29,111 bases of DNA from Azolla pinnata (Eukaryota; Streptophyta; Polypodiopsida; Salviniales; Salviniaceae), in the NCBI GenBank assembly GCA_037176905.1, contig JBBBWG010003371.1, positions 1 through 29,111 of the forward strand, given 5' to 3'. The notes below the pieces were generated by a model, which was given only the letters and a program-made list of their open reading frames with translations, ran no database searches and was not told the origin of the DNA. Made by a program: the position numbers and the translations under genes. Below are positions 1 through 12,320 of the stretch, piece by piece; positions within the stretch are counted from its first letter, which is position 1; every line of letters starts with the position of its first letter.

Positions 1-160
1 TTAGGGTTAGGGTCAGAGTTTTAGGGTTCAAGCTTTTAAGGTTAGGGTGAGAGTTTTAGGGTTCAAGCTTTTAGGGTTAGGGTGAGAGTTTTAGGGTTCA
101 AGCTTTTAGGGTTAGGGTGAGTTTTAGGGTTCAAGCTTTTAGGGTTAGGGTTAGGGTTGG
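1..160. repeat. telomere-like 35-bp minisatellite
   Basis: About four tandem copies of a 35-bp unit, each holding two or more TTAGGG-like motifs followed by TTCAAGCTTTT (one HindIII-type AAGCTT per copy). The last copy passes into three plain TTAGGG repeats. Because diverged units alternate with telomere motifs, this is an interstitial or subtelomere-type minisatellite, not a functional telomere end. It is cut off by the left window edge. Confidence 0.85.
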
Positions 161-1217
161 AGCTTTGGAGTTTGTGTGAACTACTTCTTTCTTCCTAGAA
201 TTGAATGAATGAATGATGATTGTCTTCTGTCTGTTCTGTAGCATAATAATAAATACATTAATGGTGTACCAAATGGAAGAAGAAGAAGAAGAAGAAGAAG
301 AAAGAAGAAGAAGAAGAGGAAGAAGAAGACCTACCTTTCTTTGATTTGAAGGCACTCTCTGTGTCTCTCTGTGAAGAGGGATGAAGAAGCTGCAAGCAGC
401 AGGAAGCATGAGAAACAGTGTCCTGTTTCTTTTCTTGGATCAGATTGTGCAGAGCTCTGTTTCCTTCTTCTTCTTCTTCTTCATTGCTCTGTTCTGAGGC
501 TTTCTCTTGTTGTGAGCTGAAAATTCAAGCTCCCATCACCACAAGGACAGAGAAAGAAAGAAAAGAAAGAAAGAGACCCCCCCCTCCCCTGTTGCAGGAA
601 AAGCCCCATTGACAGGGAAGAAAGCAAGAGAGCACACTCTTCTGCTTGGTGATGATGTAGATCATTTTCCAGCCATGGCTTCTTCTTCTTCCTTGCTTGC
701 TTCAATGCTGTTCATCATACACTGTCTCTCTGCCTGCATTGTGTATATATACATATGTAGATCTTGCATATGCTTTGTCTGCCATGGCTAGGTTAGGGGC
801 AAGGTCTTCTTCTCTTCTCTTCATCCCCTGTTCTTCAGCTCCCCCTTCCCCTGCAGAGTGCTGTGTTGTGGAGAGAGAGAGAGAGAGAGAGGAAGAGAGC
901 TTCCTTTGTCTGTTGGGCACTCTGCTGTTGCTCCTTCCATCATCATGGACTGACATATGCTTAACCACCCCCCTCCTCCATCTTCACCATAGCTCCTGTT
1001 CTTAAAGAGCCCTGCTCCTCCTCCTCCTCCTCCTCCTCCTCCTCCTGCTCTTCTTGCAGGGGTTTTAGGGTTTTAGTTAGGGTTTTCTTTTGAAGGTGCT
1101 GTGTCTGCTTTCTCCCCCCTCCACATCCTTCTTCTTCTTCTTCTTCCTCCATTCCTCTGCCTCTCTGCTCCTGCCCCCACCCTTGTGCTTTTCTTTCCAA
1201 TCCACCCACAACCAGCC
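161..1217 (+). promoter_or_regulatory. HIPP upstream region and probable 5' leader
   Basis: No convincing coding sequence. The stretch holds a TATA-like TATATATA at 744-751, a GA run at 871-891, a CTC run at 1015-1046, and two telo-box-type TTAGGGTTTT motifs at 1065-1074 and 1077-1086. Long TTC/CTC-rich tracts follow up to the start codon at 1218. A TATA at 744 would predict transcription from about 775 and a pyrimidine-rich leader of some 440 bases. That start is inferred; a leader intron is also possible. Confidence 0.4.
276..329. repeat. (GAA)n microsatellite
   Basis: A purine tract built from GAA/AGAAG triplets with a few interruptions. It lies in the DNA upstream of the HIPP gene, a common place for GAA/TTC repeats in plants. 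Confidence 0.85.
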
Positions 1218-3299
1218 ATGACAAAGGCAGATTCCTTCAAACCACCCACCAAAAGAGAGGTTTTTCTCCCCCCCCCATCTCCTGCTGCTTTGCAGAGGCC
1301 CTCTGCACCAGAGAATGAATGATATACACATATGCACAGATCTGCACAAGGGCTTGCACAATACACATTTGCATGCACTCACTCAACATTTGCCTGTGTG
1401 AGAATGTATGCACATGCATCTGCAGATCACAAGTTTTGTGTGGATTTTCCACCTTATGTATGTGAACACTGACTGTGCAGAATTTGCAAGCAAGCTTTCT
1501 CCAGATGTACCATCTCAGCTTTGGCCTTTTTTCTTTTTGCTGTCTGTTTTGCAGACCACTGTGCTCAAGGTATTCATACATTGTGACCAATGCCAGAAGC
1601 AAGTCAAGAAGGTCCTCAAGAAGCTGGATGGTAAAAACTGTCACCTCCCAAATCACATTGGCTACTGTGCATTTAGCATTCAGCATCACTGGCAATCACT
1701 GGCATGCTAATAGCATTGTTTGCGTCAGAGATAATCCCATCCACTGCCAGTGTTAGCTAGCAGGAAGTTTGAATTGAAGTATTTCACGCCATTGCATGTG
1801 AGATCCTGTCTCATGCATCTTTCAATGAGATGCTGGGCCCTGCTTTGCCATGGGAAGGAAGACATGCCCATTTCATATGAATCCCATTGTTAAAGCTTTG
1901 CATCAAAGATCATCCACTGGCAGTGTTAGCTAGCAGGAAATTTGAATTGAAGGATTTCAGGCCATTGCATGTGACATCCTGTCTCATGCATCTTTCAATG
2001 AGATGCTAGGCCCTGCTTTGCCATGGGAAGACATGGGCATTGTTAAAGCTTATCTGACAGCACCTCTTGCTAGCATTCTTGGCATGCTAGTAGGCATTGT
2101 TTGCATCAAAGATCATCCACTGGCAGTGTTAGCTAGCAGGAAATTTGAATTGAAGGATTTCATGCCATTGCACGTGAGATCCCGTCTCATGCATCTTTCA
2201 ATGAGATGCTGGGCCTTGCTTAGCCATGGGAAGACATGGCCATTTCATGTGAATCCCATTGTTAAGCTTATCTGATAGCACCTATTGCTAGCATTCTTGG
2301 CATGCCGGTAGGCATTGTTTGCATCAGAAGATCATCCACTGCCAGTGTTAGCAGGAAATTGAATCGAAAGCTGAGACTATTTCAATCTTTCAATGAGATG
2401 CTAGGCCCTGCTTTGCCATGGGAAGACATTGTCATTTCATGTGAATTCCACTGTTGAGCTTATCTGACAGCACCTCCATTACATCTGAACTCCATCTTTT
2501 CTTGATCATTTCATGGTAATGTCAAGCTCAGTGGCATCACATCCCCAGGCTCTTCCAGCTTTGCAAGCTTTTGATGAAGTGTGCAGATTCTGATGAAGGA
2601 TTAATGGATGCTTGCTTCTTTTCTTCTGTTTTCGCAGGGATCGAATCGATTGTGATCGATGCCGAGCAGGGAAAGGTTTCTGTGGTGGGAACGGTTCCAA
2701 CCAGCACACTCGTGAAGAAGCTCAGTAAAGCCGGCAAGTATGCAGCTCCCTGGAGCTCCATCTCCGCTTCAGCCTTCATCACAACGCCACAACCACCACT
2801 ACCACCACTGCCATCGTCAGTCTCAAACAGAGATCCCAGAGTAGACCACTTCTTCAACATCTCAAACCCTAACAAAGCCTCTGCCAAACAGCTTGCAAAT
2901 CAGGAGATCCCCGCCATGCCCAGAATAAGCAGCACCCTCGATAACTTCCCCACGATCAGCAGCAACTTTGGCAACACCAGCTTGAATGAACAGAAGTATC
3001 TCCAGTACATGGTCGGGTGCGGTCTCAATGATCTCAACAGCAATCTGAGCAGTAGCAAGAAACCCAAAGGAGGGAAAAGGGTCTCCTTCGGAGCTTCAGC
3101 AGGTGCAGGGGTAGGAGGGCCTTTGATGCTCTCACATCAATTGAATCACTCCAATGACAACCACCACTACCTGAACAACAGCAATGCTCTGGTGGCAACG
3201 AGGTCTCTGAGCGTTTCAGGTTACAGGAATATGGAATCTGTGGAGTTTGCTACCAGCATGTTCAGTGATGAGAATGCCAACAGTTGCAGCATCATGTGA
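1218..3299 (+). CDS. HIPP: heavy-metal-associated isoprenylated plant protein (HIPP)
   Basis: Predicted metallochaperone-like protein of 259 residues. Exons: 1218-1259, 1555-1630 and 2638-3299; introns are GT-AG and phases join. The HMA domain covers residues 15-75: a VLKVFIHCDQC strand-loop with the metal-binding CxxC (Cys24, Cys27), then KKLDGIESIVIDAEQGKVSV. Exon boundaries fall where HIPP genes usually have them: before TxVLKV, and inside the DG of the helix-strand turn. A linker rich in Ser, Asn, Pro and Gly follows, with a basic KKPKGGKR patch near residue 180. The protein ends in CSIM, a CaaX farnesylation box, so membrane attachment is expected. Exon 1 (MTKADSFKPPTKRE) is the weakest part: it resembles the MTKxxDFK start of the family but lacks the usual KIQ before the junction. 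Intron 2 carries a tandem repeat array. Metal ligand and physiological role cannot be read from sequence. Confidence 0.88.
1700..2475. repeat. intronic tandem array, ~170-220-bp units
   Basis: Inside HIPP intron 2. Full units begin at the motif CATCCACTG(C/G)CAGTGTTAGC at 1738, 1911, 2114 and 2333, with a partial unit before the first. Each then has a GAATTGAA segment, CTTTCAATGAGATGCT, and CTTTGCCATGGGAAG. Unit lengths differ (173, 203, 219) because a TTGCTAGCATTCTTGGCATGC block is present in the later spacers but missing from the first. No coding capacity shared by the copies was seen. Confidence 0.9.
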
Positions 3300-4502
3300 A
3301 AGGAAGCAGTTGTTAGGGTAGTTAGTAGCTAGCGTCATCCATTGGCCATTCTCAGGCTAAAAAAAAAGCAAACAACATAGCCTAACTCTAATCTTGGTAA
3401 ATGATGCAAATTTCTTTCTCATTCAAAGACAGCTTTGTAATTTTTTTTTCCTGTGTTTAGTGCTGAGCATGCCATGCTTTCTTCTTGACAATGCTGGAAA
3501 ACTGCAATGTATACACAACAGCAATTCAGCCTCTTAATTACTAACTAGTTCTTTCATCGGACTTTGAACAATCATGAAGCTAGTAAGTACATCAGCAGTC
3601 AAGGGGGAACAAGTTCTATGTTTTCCATAAAAGCAACACAGTAAAAAATGGAAAAGAATACCATGGTGATATCTCAGCAGCACTGCTTTCTCTTTGTAAA
3701 TGCCTGGTGCAGTGGAGAGGAATACCATGGTAACTACCCTTGTAATCTATGCTGTTGCAGGCATCAACATTGTGAGATATTAGAATTTGATGACAAATAG
3801 TGTTAAAGACATCAATTTGTCGACTGCATCACTAATGCATGGGATTTGAATTCTGCATCACTCGAGCCTAAGGTTCATGGGGATGATGGATCTATATTAT
3901 CACATTCAATGTGAATCTGAAATTGCCAAAGAATAAAAAACCAAAGCTTTTATACGATTGTGAAGAGCAGAAAATTTACCTGTTAAGACCACCCACTTGA
4001 GTAAAAATCTGATTTTGGCGATGCATTCAGCAGACATGGGTGTAAATCAGTGTAATAAGCATGAGGGATCATTGAGAAAAAACTTAGCAAAAGAGCAGAA
4101 CATGTTCAGAAGAAATAACCTGATTAGGTAAAAGGCAACATCAGTGCGCCACACATAGTCAAAACACTCTCTGTTCATGACAAAAGTAGTTATTAAGTTC
4201 TTCGATCGATCGTACAACACACACTGAATACTGAGAGGAGGCATAGTAACAGGAAGTCGTGTCACCCAATGAAGCTTGACAATATACTCTCTAGTCTAAA
4301 GTTCATTGCAGGGGAAAAAATTTGAGCCTATGGAACTCATCCCAATGTCTGAATGGGCCAAGGTCAATCAAATATTCTTCATCAGGAAATGTACAAGCTC
4401 CTGTTCAGAATTGTTAAATTTTTTAATTATTTCACAAAGGATGACTGAAAGAGTTCCAACTGAAAGTGAGCAGAGCATATGATCTTTACATTTACATTGC
4501 CA
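3300..4502. other. intergenic gap between convergent genes
   Basis: Lies between the 3' ends of the HIPP gene (+) and the MAP kinase gene (-). It should hold both 3' UTRs and polyadenylation regions, including A/T-rich runs near 3360 and 3440. Short open frames here have no family resemblance and no splice-supported continuation. No gene, RNA gene or mobile element was recognised. Confidence 0.6.
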
Positions 4503-8048
<3,546 letters not shown>

Positions 8049-8803
8049 GTTATCGTGATCAAAACCCCCAATTTACTGGAGTACTAAAACTCTGTGGACT
8101 AGAATAGAAACCCTAACTCGAGTACCCCGAACCCGTCCAGAGACGGAGGCAGTGAAAGCGAAACCGTTTGATGCAAAAATAAGATTAACCCAGCCCTGCC
8201 CTAAATCCGGATGAAACAGTGTAGTGAAACTGGCTACTGGGCACCCGCGACAGATCAAGGACCAACAAGCTAACAAATCCCCTAAACCTCTGCAGAATGG
8301 AGCTAACAACCCCTAAATCTCTGTGGAGATGGAGCTGAAAACCTCTAAAATTGAGTGGAACGGAATAGAAAGACCTCCAACATATGCAGAATGGGATAGA
8401 AAAGCCCCAAATCTGGTGTCCAGAAGACCAGCAAAACACTAACACTGGACAGCAGATCCCTCCAAAAACCCCCCAAATCTGTGTGTGCAGGACGAAGGGG
8501 CGGAAGAAGCACTAAATGACATCCATTCCTAGCAGTCCCCCAAGCAAAACAAACAAGAGAAGGAAACAAGGACCTGGAATTCAGCTGCGGTGAGTGGTGA
8601 GTCGTGACAGCTCCTTCTTTATTCCCCCGACTCCCCCGCGGCTATGGGGGTCAAAGGAGAAGGAAGGGGGGGGGGGGATCGAAGGCGAAAGGGGAAACCC
8701 TAATCTAAGGCAAACACACGGAAGAGAAGAGGCGTGCAGAAAAGGAAGGAGACTCCGTCTAACATGTTACAGCGACAAAGTGGGCGATGGAATCAGACAT
8801 ATC

Positions 8804-8862
<59 letters not shown>

Positions 8863-8900
8863 AGAAGAGCAACAGGTGCACGTGGGTGGTTCTCTTCCTC
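8049..8900 (-). promoter_or_regulatory. MAP kinase upstream region and probable leader
   Basis: No family-like coding sequence. On the transcribed (minus) strand it is CT-rich. It contains telo-box motifs AAACCCTAA (on the + strand) at 8108-8116 and 8695-8703 and a long GA/CT microsatellite at 8804-8858. A minus-strand CAG|GTCCTTG near 8570 could be the donor of a leader intron, but this is a guess. Transcription start sites are not determined. Confidence 0.4.
8804..8858. repeat. (GA)n microsatellite
   Basis: About 27 GA dinucleotides with one AAA interruption near 8812. It lies upstream of the MAP kinase gene; read along that gene's strand it is a CT tract. GA/CT tracts near plant promoters can bind GAGA-type (BBR/BPC) factors; such a role here is inferred. 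Confidence 0.95.
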
Positions 8901-9019
8901 ATTGACTGGTAGTGTAGTACAGGAAGAAGCCATAGCCATAGCCATGGCCATGGCCATGAGCTTCACAAACCATGGGAATCAAAACAAAGAAGAAGAAGAT
9001 GACTCCCCAAACCCTAAAA

Positions 9020-9260
9020 CCCTCAGAATTAGGGTTTTGTTGTGGGTTTTGGGCTCATGGAGGGCATCTGCTCCAGTGTTTTGACACTATTTGGAAAATT
9101 AGGGTTTTGGGCTCATGGAGGGGATCTGCTCCAGTGTTTTGACACTATTTGGAAAATCAGGGTTTAGGGTTTTGGGTTTTGGGTTTTGGGTTTAGGGTTT
9201 AGGGTTTATCGGGGTTAGGGTTTAGGGTTTAGGGTTTATCGGGATTAGGGTTTTGGCGAA
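9020..9260. repeat. interstitial telomere-like block with 58-bp duplication
   Basis: Contains GGGTTTT/GGGTTTA runs, best at about 9165-9260, where TTTAGGG-type units are interspersed with GGGTTTATCGGG spacers. Its first part is a direct duplication: the GGGCTCATGGAGGG...GACACTATTTGGAAAA segment starts at 9051 and again at 9109. The telomere motif is the plant type, heavily mixed with TTTTGGG variants. Confidence 0.85.
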
Positions 9261-9269
9261 GTTGCTCAA

Positions 9270-10145
9270 GTCTGGATTGGCTTGACCGAGCCAGGGCAGA
9301 TTCTGTGGTCGATTCTAGTCTGGTTTCGACTCGGACTAGTCAATTCGGGCTTCGCCTTGTGTATGTAGTGCGGTCTGGTCGGATCGAGTTAGGTCGGATT
9401 TTGCGATTGATTCTGCTCCCGATTTGACACCTCGACTAATCGGGTCGAGGCTCGACCTTGTGTGTATATGAGTCTGGTCCTCCGGTTGGATCGAGTTATA
9501 GGTCAGATTTTGCGATCGATTCTGCTCCGGAATCGACAACCCGACGAGTTTGGTCGGGCTGGATCAAGTCAAGGTTGGATTCGCGGTCGGTCTGGCTTAA
9601 CCTGGACTGGCCGGGTCTGGCTTGACCTTCTGTGTAGTGTGGTCTAGCTTAATCGAGTCAGGTTGGAATTGCAGTCGATTCTTGTCTGGCTTGACCCTGC
9701 GTATAGTTTGGTCTAGCTTGATCAAGTCAGGCTGGATTTATGGTCAAATCTGGTCTGTCTTGACTTGGACTAGTCGGGTCAAGCTAGACCTTGTGTATAG
9801 TGTGGTCTAGCTTGATCGAATTCGCGGTTGATTCTAGTCTAGCTTGACCTAGACTAGTCAGGTTAGGACTGACCTTGTGTATAGTCTACTCTAGCTTGGT
9901 CAAATTACGTTGGATTTGCCGCCAATTATGGTTTGTTGACCTTGCGTATAGTACGGTCTAGCTTGATCGAATTTGCGTTCGATTCTAATTTAGTCTAGAT
10001 TGGTCGAGTCAGGCTTGACCTTTTGTATAATCTAGTCTAGCTTGATCTAATCAGGTTGGATTTGTGGTCGATTCTGGTTTGGCTTGACTTTGATTGGTCA
10101 AGTTAGGCTTGACCTTGTGTATAGTCTAGTCTAGCTTGATTGTAT
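9270..10145. repeat. degenerate minisatellite, 70-100-bp units
   Basis: About nine diverged copies of a unit built from GACCTTGTGTATAGTGTGG, TCTAGCTTGATCGAGTCAGG, a TTGGATTTGCGGTCGATTC segment and TGGCTTGACTTGGACTAGTC. The CCTTGTGTATAG anchor recurs near 9355, 9455, 9620, 9690, 9785, 9870, 9940, 10015 and 10108. Spacing alternates between about 70 and 95-100 bases, so two unit sizes appear to be mixed. Open frames across it are broken and lack conserved protein features. Confidence 0.85.
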
Positions 10146-10165
10146 CGGTTTCGTATCGGTTTCGC

Positions 10166-10321
10166 TGCTTGACCGTATCTGCTGTCTTGCTTGATCGTAT
10201 CAGTTCTCTTTGCTTGATCGTATTTGCTCTCCTGCTTGAGCATATTTGTTCTCCTGCTTGACCTTATTTGCTTTGTTGCTCGATGGTATCTATTCTCCTG
10301 CTTGACCTTATCCATTCTCTT
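10166..10321. repeat. 22-bp tandem array
   Basis: About seven copies of a unit near TGCTTGACCGTATCTGCTCTCC, with changes at a few positions (GACC/GATC/GAGC, TATC/TATT). It directly follows the longer minisatellite and shares its GCTTGA(T/C)C core, so it probably arose by amplifying a small part of that unit. Confidence 0.85.
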
Positions 10322-11183
10322 GCCCTATGCAATCCTCACCAGTCTGATCTACTCTCTTTCTACTATCCCGGATTGTGGCCCATTTTGCCATTTCTAGTCA
10401 TGAGCACTGGCTCGCTTTAAGTCTACTCTCCCTCCGATCTGCTCCCTTCAAACATCCCTTGATTCGATCCGATATTGCCCCTATGTTCCTATTGAACTTA
10501 CGTCCTATAATGCCCGCTCTGAGTCTAATCATCTGTTCACCGATCATCTTTGATCGATCAGACTAACCGGATCCCCTCAGTTCTGTCATCCCTAGTCACG
10601 CCGCTCATTCACTCCCCAAGTTTGCTCTGATCTGCTCTCTGATCAGCTCTCTTCTGTTAATTGCAAGCCATATCAGTCATTCGCTTGACTTGCATGGTTT
10701 GATGCAGAATAAATAGAACAGTTACTATCAACGCCTCCATGTCCATGGGCCCCCATCTTTCAGATAGGGGCCTTCGAGCTAATGCTAAAGCTGGCATTGT
10801 CTGAGGGCCCCGTATGGTCATGAACTATTTCCAGCTGAATGAATGATGAAGTCGGTTACATCGATGCAGCAGCACTGGATTCGATGATTTGTGTCTTGAA
10901 CATAGAAGATCGGGATCGCAACCACCGGCCAAGTTTATCGTAGCAGAACCTCGGAAAGAAAACTGTGGCCAAGAAAACAAGGGGAGAAGCAAAACTAAGA
11001 ACAAGCATGTGCTTTGTTAAGTTGATGCACTTGGCACAAAGCAAGCTCAAAATCAGATGCAAGATCTTGTCGGCTTTTCTTCTTTTTTTTAATCGACAAG
11101 AGCCAACTTCTTCATCGTCACCGAAAGGAGCGTAGAAAACAATATTTTGTGCCATGGATGATGTTGATTGTCTCATCGAGTGC
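10322..11183. other. unassigned intergenic DNA
   Basis: The first ~350 bases are pyrimidine-rich, with loose GATCTGCTCTC-like repetition. A minus-strand open frame from 11176 (or Met at 11155) to 10856 could encode about 100 residues with a basic KKRRK patch and two hydrophobic stretches. It resembles no family I know and has no visible partner exons, so I do not call it a gene. Confidence 0.4.
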
Positions 11184-11209
11184 TTTAGGGTTTAGGGTTT
11201 AGGGTTTAA
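11184..11209. repeat. short TTTAGGG array
   Basis: Three to four perfect plant telomere heptamers (TTTAGGG) in a row. Diverged relatives (AGGGTTTAAGGT, AGGTTTAGGGTATC) follow to about 11302. It is the third interstitial telomere-like site in the window. Confidence 0.9.
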
Positions 11210-11468
11210 GGTTCCTTTGCTCAGAAGTGCTTGAGTTTACTGTCTAGGGTTTAAGGTCCATTTGCTCTTACAGGTTTAGGGTATCAGGTTTAAGATCATT
11301 TTGCTGATTCTCCCTACCAAGCCCCTCATTATAATTGTAGGTCATCCAAAGGACATATGAGTCTCTGGATCTTCCTGTTTTGCTTTGCTCATGTCGCAGT
11401 AACTGATTAACTGATTTTGAGATAGGTTTTTAGATTTTGGTCCCTATCCAAAATCTCATAATGAATAC

Positions 11469-11704
11469 ATGCCCATTAAGCTTTCGAAGGGATTAACGAT
11501 AACGGTGGTCAGGATCGAATACGGCAAATCCACCTTCCAAATGCTTAGAATTGTTGGAGCACTGTGGGGCATCGAACATTTCGATTTCAATGTTTTGTCC
11601 GATTCAACTGCGGCCCTGACAAGCTGACAAAACTTTGGAAGATCCCCAACATTGATGGTAAGAAGGTCTCGAAACGATTTCTATCAAATTTCCGTTCACA
11701 TTGA
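11469..11704 (+). pseudogene. possible HMA-domain relic, frameshifted
   Basis: An open frame from the ATG at 11469 reads TITVVRIEYGK, then LRIVGALWGIEHFDFNVLS, and stops at 11625-11627. This recalls the strand-helix-strand of a plant HMA domain (VxRVE...ALxGIESxxFD). The +2 frame, entered near 11615, continues PDKLTKLWKIPNIDGKKV and recalls the last helix (DPxKLTKKLRKI). One frame change would explain the split. The loop holds GKSTFQ instead of CxxC, like metal-binding-deficient HMA proteins, and is about two residues short. It differs clearly from the intact HIPP gene in this window. The resemblance is by eye only and could be chance. If genuine, it is a broken host gene fragment without visible promoter or partner exons. 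Confidence 0.3.
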
Positions 11705-11859
11705 TTGCCCCAGGAAAAGATTCGATTGTCGATGAACAAGCAGGCTTGAGCGCTGAAGATTCGATCAAACCGAACAGTTAATTGCGAATCAACGTCTGTC
11801 GCAAAAAAGACCAGGATCAATCATCTTCATTTACGGTAGCGAGGCAATTCTTCTTTGAA

Positions 11860-12320
11860 CTGATCTGACCTTGACCAAAAATGGAGCAACTCGATCGTTG
11901 CTTCCAAAAGAGCAGGCCAATCGGTTGTAGCCCAATGAGCAATAAAAGCCTCCTTCGAATCGATCTGATCTTGACCAAAATGGCCAAAGAAATGGGCCAC
12001 CACATCATTAACAATTATCATAGTTAACGGCCGTGCTAATCCACTCGCTGCTCCATGAATAGGCTTTTAATTAGTCTACCAAATATGTATTCTTTTGTAC
12101 CTTTTTCCAGCCGAATCGAATCGATGCACTCCTGAATTGATCTGATCTCAACCAAAATGATGAGAGAAATGCCCACCACATCATAAACAATTACGGTAGT
12201 TAGGGGCCGTGCTAATAATCCACTTGCTGTTCCATCAACATGCTTAATTAGTCTACCAAACATGTAATCTTTTGTACCTTTTGTCGAGAACCGAATCGAA
12301 TCGATACACCCCCCACATAT
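11860..12320. repeat. 177-bp tandem duplication plus partial copy
   Basis: Two good copies: GACCAAAATGG...GGCCGTGCTAAT...ATTAGTCTACCAAA...TTTTGTACCTTTT...CGAATCGAATCGAT recurs with offset 176-177 (ACCAAAA at 11974 and 12151; CCGTGCTAAT at 12031 and 12207). A partial, more diverged copy (CTGATCTGACCTTGACCAAAA) precedes them near 11862. On the minus strand the unit is close to 59 codons long and partly open, which makes the peptide look repeated, but no protein family is recognisable. Confidence 0.85.

Noticed and set aside
1-160. True chromosome end
   Set aside because: Telomere motifs are interrupted by regular non-telomeric spacers and an ordinary gene follows within about 1 kb; the window edge also hides what lies beyond.
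1237-1695. 152-codon minus-strand frame opposite the HIPP first exons
   Set aside because: It lies antisense to the HIPP exon 1-exon 2 region, has no family similarity, and the plus-strand HMA coding evidence is much stronger.
8073-8569. Several 74-86-codon minus-strand frames upstream of the MAP kinase start
   Set aside because: They overlap each other in different frames, look like leader DNA, and show no family similarity.
9336-9810. Short open frames within the 70-100-bp minisatellite
   Set aside because: Each is explained by the tandem repeat; copies do not keep a common frame.
9270-10321. CRISPR-like array
   Set aside because: Units are degenerate and contiguous, without uniform unique spacers, and the DNA is clearly from a plant nucleus.
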